A DNA stretch of 64,000 nt from Thermoanaerobaculales bacterium. Lineage in GTDB: Bacteria > Acidobacteriota > Thermoanaerobaculia > Thermoanaerobaculales > Sulfomarinibacteraceae. Where the stretch lies: assembly GCA_029287235.1 (NCBI GenBank), contig JARFRM010000284.1, forward strand, positions 1 through 64,000. The letters run 5' to 3'. Shown here in pieces: positions 9,467-20,034 of this stretch (its first letter is position 1; every line of letters starts with the position of its first letter). The notes beneath the pieces were generated by a model that was given only the letters and a program-made list of their open reading frames with translations, was not told the DNA's origin and made no database searches. Position numbers and translations under genes: made by a program.

Positions 9467-11881
9467 TCAGAATGTCGTCCCGATGGAGAACTGGAAGTCG
9501 CTCTTGTCCTCCCCCGGCCACGGGTCGAGATTATACCCATAAATAAACCGGATCGGTGCCTGGAAGATCGGAAGAAGAACCCTCAGCTCGACCCCGGTGG
9601 TGCGCCGCCACAGCGAGAAATCCCACCCCTGGTCTTCGTGGTAGGTGTTCCCCATGTCGACGAAGAACACCAGCTTCACCGGGCCACCCAGGGCGAACTG
9701 CTGTTCGAGATTGAGCAGCCAATAGCGGTCGCCGCCCTCTCGGACTCCGCTCGGGCTGAGGAAGTAAAAGCCTTCAGCCGTCCGCGGAAGCACCGTGTAG
9801 TACGGAATGCCGCGCAGGGTACGGTCGCCACCCAACCGGTAGCGCTCGTAGATCGGAATCTCCGAGTCGTTGTAGGGGAAGAACTGCCCGATCTCCGCGT
9901 TGAAGGCAAAGATGAACTTCTGCCTCCGATCGTAGGGGAACCACTGGGTATGGGAGATCTCCGGCTTGAAGTAGTCGAAATCGCCGCCGAGCGGCCCGCC
10001 GGCCATTCTCAGCCGAGCACTGAAACGTTTCCCCTTGGTGGTGTCGAACGGGTCGTTGCGATTGTCGATGGTGAACGCCGGTGTGAACGACGCGGTGCGC
10101 CCTTTGAACTCCTCGTAGAACTGTTCGAAGGGAACCGGTTCCACCGGTGGTACCGAAACCGGAGGTACATGCCCGACTGTCGGATCGCCGGGAACTCCGA
10201 ACCGGGACACCGCGTACCTCGAATTCACATTCTCGAAGGAGTAAACACCGGTCACCGAGGTGTAGGCACGTAGACCCGTCCCCAGTGAGATCGAGAACCC
10301 GGTCGTTTCACGGAAATAGTCGGCAACCTCTTGATTGGTTCTGAAGATCGAGCCGCCGAGAAGGATCCGGCGGTCGAGGAAATAGGGTTCGGTGTAGCTC
10401 AAGGTGTAGAAATCGGAGCGGCGGCCGATCTGCACCGACACGCCCAGGGTGTTGCCTCGGCCGAGGAAGTTGCGGGTGTTGAACTGGGCCTGGGCGAAGA
10501 AACCGTCGAGCTCGGAGTATCCGGCGCCGAACTGGATGTCGTTTCTGCCGACCTCGGTGCCCGAAACGTTGACGTTGACCCTCTTGGCCTCGTCGTCGAA
10601 ATCGAAATCGAGGGGCTCTTCCTCCAGCTTCCAGTACCCCAGGGCGTTGACCTTGAACACCGAGCTCTTGAGGGCTCCCATGTTCATCCAGTTGCCTTCG
10701 ACGATCCGAAACTCACGTCTCAGCACCTTGTCGCGGGTGTTCGAGTTGCCGACGAATTCGATCCGCCCAAGGTTGAATCGATCGCCCTCGAAGACATCCA
10801 CCGTGACATCGACGGCCAACTCCTTGTCCTCGACCCTTTCGAAACGTTCGTTGGCGTAGGCGTAGATATATCCGGAATTGTGGTAGATCTCCTGGATCTT
10901 CTCCTTGGCGCTGTCGAATGCCTTTTTGCTGTAGGTCTTGCCGAGATCGACCTCGAACATGCCCTGCAGGGCGTCGGCGTTGAAGATCTCCACCCCTTCG
11001 AGCTTGAGGGATTCGACGGAGTAGGGCTCGCCCTCCTCGACCGGGATGCTCACTTTCATACGGTATTTCTTGCCTTCAAGGGTGTCCGCATCCGGCTTCT
11101 TGGCGATCAGCTCGAGCGCCGGCTCGCCGATCTTGATATCGAGATAGCCGTTGTTCAAGTAAAAGTCTCGCAGGTTGTCGCGATCCGCCTCCCAGTTTTC
11201 CCGGGTGTAGATGATCTTCTTGCCCCACTTGCGGTAGAGATTGATCGCCTTGACCTCTTTGAGCTGCCCGCGGAGCTTGCCGTCTGAAAAGACCTCGTTG
11301 CCGACGAACTCGATCTCGTCGATCTTGACCTTCCCTCCCTCGTCGATGAGGAACACCACCTTGCGCCGGTTCCGCCCTTCGTCCTGAATCTCGAAGGTCA
11401 CCCTCGCCGAGCGGAATCCCTCTTCGTCATAGATTTCCTTGACGGCCGACTGAATCCGCGACAGCTGCGACATCTTGAGAGGGACGTTGCGGGGAACATC
11501 GACGCCCTTCTCGTCGAGGAAGTCCTTCATCTCCGACGTGCTGACCTTCTTGTTGCCTTCGAAGACCACCGTGCTGACGAACGGACGTTCCGTAATGACG
11601 ATGTAGAGCACGACCTCGCCGTCCTCGGTTTCCTCGCTCTCGATGCGCACTGTTTCGAAGAGACCGGAGTCCCAGAGACGATGGAATCCTTCGGCGATGA
11701 GGTCGGATTCAAGCGGGTCTCCGGCCTCGAGTCCGAGGTAGTAGGTAACCGTGTCGAGGGTGACGGTCACACCCCCTTCGACAACAATCTCGGATATATA
11801 GACTTCATCGTCCTGGCCACTGGCGGGCGGCGCGAACGCCCAGACCAGGAGAGCGATGAAAATGACCGCTCGCACCTTCAT
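9467..11881 (-). CDS. bamA: Outer-membrane protein assembly factor BamA
   Basis: 804 aa. The signal peptide (MKVRAVIFIALLVWAFAPPASGQ) is followed by about five POTRA domains (25-425; for example IVEGGVTVTLDTV, VVFEGNKKVSTSEM, IEFVGNSNTRDKVLRREF) and a C-terminal 16-strand barrel (about 450-804) with the lid-lock RLGGDRTLRGI loop (the family's VRGF region). It ends QFSIGTTF with a terminal Phe. BamA inserts barrel proteins into the outer membrane. Its ATG overlaps the clpC stop. Confidence 0.95.
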   Translation of the reverse strand: MKVRAVIFIALLVWAFAPPASGQDDEVYISEIVVEGGVTVTLDTVTYYLGLEAGDPLESDLIAEGFHRLWDSGLFETVRIESEETEDGEVVLYIVITERPFVSTVVFEGNKKVSTSEMKDFLDEKGVDVPRNVPLKMSQLSRIQSAVKEIYDEEGFRSARVTFEIQDEGRNRRKVVFLIDEGGKVKIDEIEFVGNEVFSDGKLRGQLKEVKAINLYRKWGKKIIYTRENWEADRDNLRDFYLNNGYLDIKIGEPALELIAKKPDADTLEGKKYRMKVSIPVEEGEPYSVESLKLEGVEIFNADALQGMFEVDLGKTYSKKAFDSAKEKIQEIYHNSGYIYAYANERFERVEDKELAVDVTVDVFEGDRFNLGRIEFVGNSNTRDKVLRREFRIVEGNWMNMGALKSSVFKVNALGYWKLEEEPLDFDFDDEAKRVNVNVSGTEVGRNDIQFGAGYSELDGFFAQAQFNTRNFLGRGNTLGVSVQIGRRSDFYTLSYTEPYFLDRRILLGGSIFRTNQEVADYFRETTGFSISLGTGLRAYTSVTGVYSFENVNSRYAVSRFGVPGDPTVGHVPPVSVPPVEPVPFEQFYEEFKGRTASFTPAFTIDNRNDPFDTTKGKRFSARLRMAGGPLGGDFDYFKPEISHTQWFPYDRRQKFIFAFNAEIGQFFPYNDSEIPIYERYRLGGDRTLRGIPYYTVLPRTAEGFYFLSPSGVREGGDRYWLLNLEQQFALGGPVKLVFFVDMGNTYHEDQGWDFSLWRRTTGVELRVLLPIFQAPIRFIYGYNLDPWPGEDKSDFQFSIGTTF

Positions 11882-14310
11882 GAAACCTCCTGGGGGTGGA
11901 CGAGGTTCTCGACGACGACCGCTTCCGGCCGCTCATCGCCCATTCGAACTCTGAGACGGATCTCACCGGAGGTCCGGTGATCGATGAGGACATCGGCCAC
12001 CGCGTCCTCCACCCACAGTTTGATCAACCGCCTCAGCGGTCTGGCGCCCGCCTGTGGGTCCAGACCGCACTGGTCCAGCAACCACCTCGCCACATCGGGG
12101 TCGTATTCGAGCTCGACGTGGCGCCGGCTGAGGTTGTCGACGGTCTCGTCGAGCAACAACCCTGCGACCCGAAGCATGCTCTCTTCGTCGAGGGGTTCGA
12201 AGACGATGATGTCGTCAAGACGGTTGACGAACTCGGGCGGGAAATGCCGCCTCAGCTGACGATCGACGATCTCGCGCATCCGGGCCGACCCGAGTTCCTT
12301 CCTTCCGTCACCGAAACCGACGCCGTCCTCGGCGACAAGATCACGACTGCCCAGGTTCGACGTCATGATGATGAGAGTGTTGGTGAAGTCGATCACATTG
12401 CCGTAGTTGTCGGTCAATCGACCATCCTCCAGAACCTGGAGGAGTAGGTTGTAGATGTCGGGGTGGGCCTTCTCGACCTCGTCGAGCAGGATCACCGAGT
12501 AGGGGTTTCGCCGCACCTGTTCCGAGAGCTGACCGCCCTCTTCGAACCCGACATAGCCGGGAGGCGAACCAATGAGCCTCGAGACTGTGTGTTTTTCCAT
12601 GTACTCCGACATGTCGAATCTGAGGAGATGGCGGACATCCTGGAAGAGGAACGCCGCGAGCTGTCTCGCGACCTCGGTCTTGCCGACCCCGGATGGCCCC
12701 AAAAATACGAACGAGCCGATCGGTCGATGCGGGCTGGTCACCCCGAGCCGGCTGCGCCGGATGGCTCGAGCGAGGGCCTTGATGGAATCATCCTGACCCA
12801 CGACTCTCTGGCGGAGCAGGTCCTCCATGCGACGAAGCCGGTCCGCTTCATCCTCTTTGATCGACGTCACCGGGATCCCCGTCCACGATGCCACGACCTC
12901 TTCAATATCAGCCTGGTCGACCGTGATCTCCTCGACCGATTCGGCGGCATGGCTCTCGAGCATCTCGAGCTCCTCGCGCAGCCGCAGCTCCTCTTCACGA
13001 AGCTCCACCGCGGTCTCGAATTCCTTCTTGGAAATGGCGTCCTTCATGCCGCGAACCGCGTCCCGGATCTCCCTCTGCACCTGGCGCAGGGACGAGGACG
13101 ACGCGACCTTCCTCAGTTTGACCCGAGCCCCGGCTTCGTCGAGGACGTCAATGGCCTTGTCGGGGAAGGCCCGATCGGTGATGTAACGGCCCGAATGGGA
13201 AACAGCGGCATGCACCGCTCCGTCGGTGTAACGCACCCCGTGGAACTCCTCGTAACGGCTTTGAACTCCTCGCAGAATCCTCACGGTTTCCTCGTCGGAC
13301 GGCTGGCGGATCGTGACCGCCTGGAACCGGCGCGAGAGCGCGCGGTCCTTCTCGACGTACTTGCGATACTCACGCACCGTGGTCGCCCCGACACAGGTGA
13401 TCTCGCCGCGAGACAGGGCCGGTTTGATGATGTTCGCGGCATCCAGGGAGCCTTCGGCGGATCCGGTGCCGATGAGTGAGTGGATTTCGTCGATGAAGAT
13501 GATGATCTCACTGTTCTCCCGGATCTCCTTGAGCAGGCCCTTCAGCCGCTCTTCGAACTGTCCCCGATACTTGGTGCCGGCGACGAGCAACGACAGATCG
13601 AGGGCGAGGATTCTCCGGTCGGCGAGCGGCAGCGGCACCGATCCCTCGACGATCCTCGTCGCAAGACCTTCGACTATGGCGGTCTTGCCGACCCCGGATT
13701 CACCGAGGAGCAACGGGTTGTTCTTGGTTCTGCGGCTGAGAATCTGGATGACTCGCTCGACCTCTTCGTCACGTCCGATGAGCGGATCGAATCCACCGTT
13801 CACGGCAATCTGATTGAGGTCCCGTGAGTACTCGACGATGTGCGGGGTGGCGCTCGCAGATTCCTCGGCCTCGAGCTCGTGGCCGCGGCGAATCACCTCT
13901 TCACGAAGCTGGAAGAGCTCGAAACCTCTGACAGTCAAATATTTGGCAGCGTTGGACTCCTCGATCCGCAGCAGACCCAGAATCAGATGTTCGGTTCCAA
14001 CCCGACCGTGGCCCATGCTCTCGGCCTCGTGCACGGAGAAGGCGAGCACCTTCTTGGTGTCTTCGGACAGAGGAAGATCGGGCGAGGAGCTCACGGGGTC
14101 GAGGGTCACACCTTCACCGAGCAACTCGTCACGAAGCTCGCGCACGTCGATCCCGACCGACTCGCAGAGATCCACCAGCGTCTCGTCGGCCTCGCGCAGC
14201 ATCCCGAGCAGGACATGCTCGGTCGCAATCTGATGACTCGCCGCACGGCTCGCCTCATAGCGGGCAAAGAAGAGCGCCCGGCGGACGTTTTCGTTAAATC
14301 TTTCGAACAT
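11878..14310 (-). CDS. clpC: ClpC-type AAA+ unfoldase
   Basis: 810 aa. Two Clp-N repeats (about 1-145, MFERFNENVRRALFFA), a first AAA module with GESGVGKT and DEIHSL, a UVR/middle domain (about 415-450, KKEFETAVELREEELRL), then a second AAA module with GPSGVGKTEVA and DEVEKAHPDI, and a C-terminal D2-small domain. The middle domain marks ClpC rather than ClpA or ClpB. It unfolds proteins for ClpP, which is not in this window. Lying between lolD and bamA, it overlaps lolD by 17 bases and bamA by 4. Confidence 0.93.
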   Translation of the reverse strand: MFERFNENVRRALFFARYEASRAASHQIATEHVLLGMLREADETLVDLCESVGIDVRELRDELLGEGVTLDPVSSSPDLPLSEDTKKVLAFSVHEAESMGHGRVGTEHLILGLLRIEESNAAKYLTVRGFELFQLREEVIRRGHELEAEESASATPHIVEYSRDLNQIAVNGGFDPLIGRDEEVERVIQILSRRTKNNPLLLGESGVGKTAIVEGLATRIVEGSVPLPLADRRILALDLSLLVAGTKYRGQFEERLKGLLKEIRENSEIIIFIDEIHSLIGTGSAEGSLDAANIIKPALSRGEITCVGATTVREYRKYVEKDRALSRRFQAVTIRQPSDEETVRILRGVQSRYEEFHGVRYTDGAVHAAVSHSGRYITDRAFPDKAIDVLDEAGARVKLRKVASSSSLRQVQREIRDAVRGMKDAISKKEFETAVELREEELRLREELEMLESHAAESVEEITVDQADIEEVVASWTGIPVTSIKEDEADRLRRMEDLLRQRVVGQDDSIKALARAIRRSRLGVTSPHRPIGSFVFLGPSGVGKTEVARQLAAFLFQDVRHLLRFDMSEYMEKHTVSRLIGSPPGYVGFEEGGQLSEQVRRNPYSVILLDEVEKAHPDIYNLLLQVLEDGRLTDNYGNVIDFTNTLIIMTSNLGSRDLVAEDGVGFGDGRKELGSARMREIVDRQLRRHFPPEFVNRLDDIIVFEPLDEESMLRVAGLLLDETVDNLSRRHVELEYDPDVARWLLDQCGLDPQAGARPLRRLIKLWVEDAVADVLIDHRTSGEIRLRVRMGDERPEAVVVENLVHPQEVS

Positions 14311-14995
14311 TTTCTGATAAATCAGCCCGCCGGGCGAGACGGAAGATCCGGTCGCACCTGCGGGCCATCTCCTCGTTGTGCGTCACTATAATTGATGTCA
14401 GACCCGCCTTCAAATGCAGCTCGGTCACCAGCTGGAAGAGTCGTTCGGCATTTGCGCTGTCGAGGTTGCCGGTGGGCTCGTCCGCGAGCAGGAGTTTCGG
14501 CCGCATGGCGAGCGCACGGGCAACAGAGACCCGCTGCTGCTCCCCGCCCGACAGCTGATCCGGAAAGTGCGAGGCGCGGTCGCTCAGACCCACTGCATCC
14601 AGTAACCCGGCGGCCCGGTCGCGAGCAACCCGCCCCTTCTCACCGGCGATCCTCACCGGCAGGGCGACGTTGTCGAGAGCATCGAGCTCTTCGAGAAGGT
14701 GGTGATGCTGGAAGACAAACCCGATGTCGCAGTTGCGCAGCTCGGCGCGAGCGTCCGGTTCGAGGTCGTCGGTCTGGACTCCGTCCAGTACGATCCGGCC
14801 CAGCTCCGGTCGATCGAGCAGTCCGATCAGGTGGAGCAGGGTGCTCTTGCCGACACCCGACGGACCGACCACGGCCACCATCTCGCCGGTTGCGACCTCG
14901 AGGTCGAGCTCTTGGATGACCTCGACACGGGTCAATCCTGCACCGAACCCCTTGGACAGTCCCGTCGCCCGCACCATGCTGGAGCTCTCACTCAT
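14294..14995 (-). CDS. lolD: Lipoprotein-releasing ABC transporter ATPase
   Basis: 233 aa ABC ATPase of the MacB/LolD type. Walker A is GPSGVGKST, the signature LSGGEQQR, and Walker B LLLADEPTGNLDS, with the switch His in VTHNEEMA. It powers release of outer-membrane lipoproteins by its permease partner. The start lies within the last codons of the permease gene (8-base overlap), and the end overlaps clpC. The basic C-terminal tail (RRADLSENVRKI) is just past the conserved core. Confidence 0.9.
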   Translation of the reverse strand: MSESSSMVRATGLSKGFGAGLTRVEVIQELDLEVATGEMVAVVGPSGVGKSTLLHLIGLLDRPELGRIVLDGVQTDDLEPDARAELRNCDIGFVFQHHHLLEELDALDNVALPVRIAGEKGRVARDRAAGLLDAVGLSDRASHFPDQLSGGEQQRVSVARALAMRPKLLLADEPTGNLDSANAERLFQLVTELHLKAGLTSIIVTHNEEMARRCDRIFRLARRADLSENVRKI

Positions 14996-16142
14996 AGCGC
15001 AGACCTTCCGACGGCTCTCGCCTGGCGACCATCCTCGCCGGCAGCCACGCCGCCAGTGCGGCCAATCCGAGGGCGACCGCCACGACGAGTCCGACCGTCA
15101 TGGGATCAATGCTGAACGGAACCGCAGTCACCATGAATACGCCCTGTGGAAGTTCGAGTGCTCCGGTCCGATCGAGGACGAAGGCGAGTCCGCTGCCCAA
15201 AACCGCGCCCGCCACAGACCCGACGAGACCGATCGACAGACCGAGGACGAGAAAGAGCCGACGAAGCGAAGAGGGCGAGAAACCGAGCCCGGCCATGACC
15301 GCCAGATCCTTGCGCTTCTCGGCGGCGACCATGGCAACGTTGCACAACAGATTCAAGGCCGCCACCACCAGCATGAGCCCGACGGCGACGAAAATCATGA
15401 TCTTTTCCAGGGCGAGAGCGGTGAGAAGCGGGCGGTGGAGCTCTTCGAGTCCCGCCACCCGGACGGCCACACCAGCTTCATCGAGAACCTTGCGGGCTCG
15501 CTGCCCCAGGGTCCACGGATCCGCCTTCTCCCGAAGCTCGATAGCTTCAATCACCCGTTCGCCCCAAAGCAGACGCTGCGCTCGCTCAATGGGTAGGACA
15601 ACCTCGCCGGACTCGGCTCCGGGTTCCGGGGTGGAAATCCGCGCAATCTCGGTCCGGATCCGAACCGGAAGCGGGCCCATCGGGGTCAGTCGCTGACGGG
15701 CCGAGATCACCTCGACGCGGTCGCCGGATGCCACCCCCAACCGACGGGAGAGGATTCGGTCCACCGTCACCCGGTCGGTGTCAGAGCGGCCGATCACCGA
15801 TGCCGGAACGGCATCCGTGTCCGAGCTGACCAGACAAGTTCCCCTCACCATCTGCACGATTTCCACATCGCCAAGGGCGCCTTGCAAGAGCGAGGCCAGC
15901 TTTTCCGGTTCCTCGATTCTCCGGCCGGCCGCCGGCCAAATCTCGGCGTGACTCGCGTGGGCCACGATCTGGGAACGAATGCCCGATTGGAAACCATCGA
16001 GGAGGGCAAGGGTCACGACCAGCGCAAACACTCCCAGTCCCAAACCGAAGAGCGAGATCAACGTCACGGTCACAACCGGCGTCCATCGGCGGGTCCCGAC
16101 GAGATAGCGACTCGCCACATGGAGTTCGGCGCTGAGACTCAT
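14988..16142 (-). CDS. Lipoprotein-releasing ABC transporter permease (LolC/E family)
   Basis: 384 aa. One N-terminal membrane helix (about 25-48, VVTVTLISLFGLGLGVFALVVTL), a periplasmic MacB-like domain (about 50-250) and three C-terminal helices (about 262-380), the topology of LolC/LolE. Only one permease gene is present, so the transporter may be a homodimer (LolF-like) rather than LolCE. Its stop lies inside lolD. The gene starts 5 bases after the lysS stop. Confidence 0.88.
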   Translation of the reverse strand: MSLSAELHVASRYLVGTRRWTPVVTVTLISLFGLGLGVFALVVTLALLDGFQSGIRSQIVAHASHAEIWPAAGRRIEEPEKLASLLQGALGDVEIVQMVRGTCLVSSDTDAVPASVIGRSDTDRVTVDRILSRRLGVASGDRVEVISARQRLTPMGPLPVRIRTEIARISTPEPGAESGEVVLPIERAQRLLWGERVIEAIELREKADPWTLGQRARKVLDEAGVAVRVAGLEELHRPLLTALALEKIMIFVAVGLMLVVAALNLLCNVAMVAAEKRKDLAVMAGLGFSPSSLRRLFLVLGLSIGLVGSVAGAVLGSGLAFVLDRTGALELPQGVFMVTAVPFSIDPMTVGLVVAVALGLAALAAWLPARMVARREPSEGLRYE

Positions 16143-16147
16143 TATTT

Positions 16148-17629
<1,482 letters not shown>

Positions 17630-17650
17630 ACGACCTCCTGCGGGCGCGTG

Positions 17651-17684
17651 ATTGTACCACGGCAATTCGCCAGCGGCGAATTGC
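17651..17684 (-). promoter_or_regulatory. Candidate promoter and operator of the lysS-lpxA operon
   Basis: Reading the minus strand, GCAATTCGCC and GGCGAATTGC form a perfect 10-bp inverted repeat with a 3-base centre (17662-17684). It is followed 5 bases later by TACAAT (17656-17651), a good -10 box. The palindrome covers the spacer and the -35 region. The first codon of lysS is 22 bases beyond the -10. The hairpin lacks a U-tract, so it is unlikely to be a terminator for the upstream gene. A repressor or activator site is inferred. Confidence 0.4.
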
Positions 17685-17706
17685 TAAGGAATTTCATTTC
17701 AATGGG

Positions 17707-18534
17707 TTACCGGCGATTTTTCGGTCTTCCGCGGTGCTTTGCGCTGGCGGAGCGCTTCACCGGCTTTCGCTTCTGCGCTCGCTTCGCCTGCGAGGGCTTC
17801 GGTTCTTGTCCCGCCGCCCGGCGGAGAGACTTGACCTCTTCTTCGGTCAGCATCCGGAAATCTCCGGCACGCAGGGAGCTGTCCCTCAATGGTCCGATGG
17901 CCGAGCGGCGGAGCCGCTGGACAAGGTGGCCGGCGCGGAAAAAGAGTTGCCTCACCTCGTGGGTGCGTCCCTCGGTCACCTCCACACACCACCAGGTCGA
18001 GGTGCCGCCCGGGCTTTTTCTCACCCGCGCGGCCGACAGCGGCTTGACATGGTGGCCGTCAACTGTCGTGCCCGCTCGAAGCTGATGGATCTGGTTCTCG
18101 TCGAGATCGCCCCGAATCTTGACCATGTATTCCCGCACGACGCCGTAACGTGGGTGGGTCACACGAGCGGCGAGATCCCCATCATTGGTGAGCAACAAAA
18201 GGCCCTCGGACTGGTAGTCGAGCCGCCCGACCGGAAAGACCCGTTCTTTGACGATGGGTCGCACCAGATCAATCACCGTGGTTCGCTCTTCCGGATCGTC
18301 GCACGTGGTCATCACCGCCCGGGGTTTGTAGAGGAGCACATAGCGGTTGGGTTCAGCAGCTTTGAGGCGCTTGCCGTCAACCTTGATGTGGTCGGTCGCG
18401 GGATCGGCCTTGTCACCGAGCGCAGCCGTTTGGCCGTTGACGGTCACCCGACCCTCGCTCACCAAACGGTCGGCGTCACGGCGGGAACACAATCCCGAAC
18501 GGGCGATCAGCTTCTGGAGTCGTTCCTTGGTCAT
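17707..18534 (-). CDS. RluB/RsuA-family rRNA pseudouridine synthase
   Basis: 275 aa from the second of two adjacent ATGs (18534), which has better spacing to GGAGG. An S4 RNA-binding domain (about 1-60, RLQKLIARSGLCSRRDADRLV) precedes the synthase core. The catalytic Asp lies in PVGRLDYQSEGLLLLTNDG, and RTHEVRQLFFRAGH is the conserved motif III. It converts a uridine in large or small rRNA; RluB-like specificity is a guess. A Lys/Arg-rich tail of about 30 residues (KRAQKRKPVKRS) follows, common in high-GC relatives. Confidence 0.88.
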   Translation of the reverse strand: MTKERLQKLIARSGLCSRRDADRLVSEGRVTVNGQTAALGDKADPATDHIKVDGKRLKAAEPNRYVLLYKPRAVMTTCDDPEERTTVIDLVRPIVKERVFPVGRLDYQSEGLLLLTNDGDLAARVTHPRYGVVREYMVKIRGDLDENQIHQLRAGTTVDGHHVKPLSAARVRKSPGGTSTWWCVEVTEGRTHEVRQLFFRAGHLVQRLRRSAIGPLRDSSLRAGDFRMLTEEEVKSLRRAAGQEPKPSQAKRAQKRKPVKRSASAKHRGRPKNRR

Positions 18535-18550
18535 CATTCCTCCGGTGCTG

Positions 18551-18616
18551 CCGGGCAGCGGGACGTTCCGCCTCTCGGCGGGGAGGCGGACTCTATCACA
18601 GGGGGCCTCCGCCCCC
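18551..18616. other. Hairpin-rich divergent spacer
   Basis: Between the pseudouridine synthase and the divergent nucleotidyltransferase lie GCTGCC-G-GGCAGC, CCGCCTC/GAGGCGG with an 8-base loop, and GGGGGC-CTCC-GCCCCC (18601-18616). None has a U-tract. No clear promoter was found for either gene. Confidence 0.4.
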
Positions 18617-18703
18617 ATCCTGGTCCCGCGGGAGTAGCCGTGGCCGCGACCGTGGCCCCGCCCCAGCATGGTTCTTCCGGGTTGGTGGATAATCGAGACG
18701 GCG

Positions 18704-19945
18704 ATGAAGACAATCGATCCTACGGTTCTCCGCAAGGACCCGCTGCTTCGGCGAGTCTGGGAGCAGCTCGGGCGGCCATCGCGCTGCCGCGTGACCGGAG
18801 GGTATGTTCGCGATCGGCTCCTGGGACGATCGAGCCGGGATCTCGACCTCACTATCGAACGGGACGAAGACCAGGCGGCCGGGCCGGCGCACCGACTCGC
18901 CGCGGCAAACGGCGTCCGCGCCCACCTCTTCGGCACCGCACCGCACCGGATCTGGCGAATCGACTTCCCCTCCCTCAAAGTCGAGATCTGGCCGCTCGGC
19001 GGACTGACCTTCGAAGAGGATATGAAACGACGAGATTTCGGCTGCAACGCTCTGAGCTGGGAGTTGCCTGACGGACCTCTTGTCGATATTGTCGGCGGTC
19101 TTCGCGACCTCGAGCAACGTCTCTTTCGCACGACCTCGCGATCGAACCTCGAGGATGATCCCGTTCGGCTTCTGCGCGCGCCACGGTTTCTCGCACAGTT
19201 CGAAACCTTCACCCTCGACCCGACCACGAGACGCTGGATCCGCGAGCTCGCACCCTCGCTGAGTCTGGCCCCGCGAGCACGGGTCGGCCAGGAGCTTCTG
19301 GCCTTGTTGCGCGGACCGTCGGCAGCCCGCGGTCTCCTCGCGTGTGTGGATCTCGGTTTGATACGGTGGCTCTCCCCTGGGGCTCACCCGATCGACGCGG
19401 GTTGGCTCAGCGAGAATCTGGCGGCCGCCGACCTCCTGGTGTCGCCGACGCGACATCGGTTGCGCCGCGCACTCGAAGAGTCGGGCGACGCGGTTCGACT
19501 CTCCTTCCTCTTTCGCGCATGGGGATCCCCCGAAGACGAACGACTCACTCCTTACGGGTGGTCGAGGTCCGACCGCGCGAAAGCCCTCCGCGCCGCCCGG
19601 ATGCTCGACGACGCTCTCGAGACCGTCGACGCTCCGCCTGCCGCCCGCCGCGAGCTCGCGTGGCGCGCGGGGACGTCGTTCCCGACCCTCATCACCCTCG
19701 CCGCCGCCCTCGACCCCGGCCGATCCGGATGGCGCAGGTGGTGGCGCCAGTGGCAACGACAACCCTCAGCGCTCGAGCATCCGCGTCCGCTGCTGACGGG
19801 GGTCGAGGTCGCCGAGATCGCGGGAATCGAGCCTGGTCCGGAACTCGGGAGGATCGCCCATGCTCTTCTCCGCGCTCAGGTGAGGGGGGAAGTCCGCAGT
19901 CGCGGGGGCGCACGACGCTGGATTCGAAAAAGCTCGCCTCGGTGA
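18704..19945 (+). CDS. CCA-adding/poly(A) polymerase-type nucleotidyltransferase
   Basis: 413 aa from the ATG at 18704; the track ORF starts 12 codons earlier without support. The class II nucleotidyltransferase motifs are GGYVRDRLLGRSSRDLDLTI (head domain with the metal-binding DLD), RRDFGCNAL (the family's RRDFTIN region) and EDDPVRLLRAPRFLAQF (neck). The helical body and tail are Arg-rich and divergent. It may repair or complete tRNA 3' CCA ends. An A-adding or C-adding half-enzyme, or poly(A) polymerase, cannot be excluded. Confidence 0.83.
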   Translation: MKTIDPTVLRKDPLLRRVWEQLGRPSRCRVTGGYVRDRLLGRSSRDLDLTIERDEDQAAGPAHRLAAANGVRAHLFGTAPHRIWRIDFPSLKVEIWPLGGLTFEEDMKRRDFGCNALSWELPDGPLVDIVGGLRDLEQRLFRTTSRSNLEDDPVRLLRAPRFLAQFETFTLDPTTRRWIRELAPSLSLAPRARVGQELLALLRGPSAARGLLACVDLGLIRWLSPGAHPIDAGWLSENLAAADLLVSPTRHRLRRALEESGDAVRLSFLFRAWGSPEDERLTPYGWSRSDRAKALRAARMLDDALETVDAPPAARRELAWRAGTSFPTLITLAAALDPGRSGWRRWWRQWQRQPSALEHPRPLLTGVEVAEIAGIEPGPELGRIAHALLRAQVRGEVRSRGGARRWIRKSSPR

Positions 19946-20034
19946 CGCAAAGGGCAGAGGGCCATGCGGTTCCACGATCGACACCGATCCGGAGAGGAAG
20001 GCACCGTTCTCGAGGCTCCCCTTCCGGCTTTGTC

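Noticed and set aside
15106-15345. Small ORFs inside the LolC/E gene
   Set aside because: Frames within a clear membrane-protein gene on the same strand, without ribosome-binding sites.
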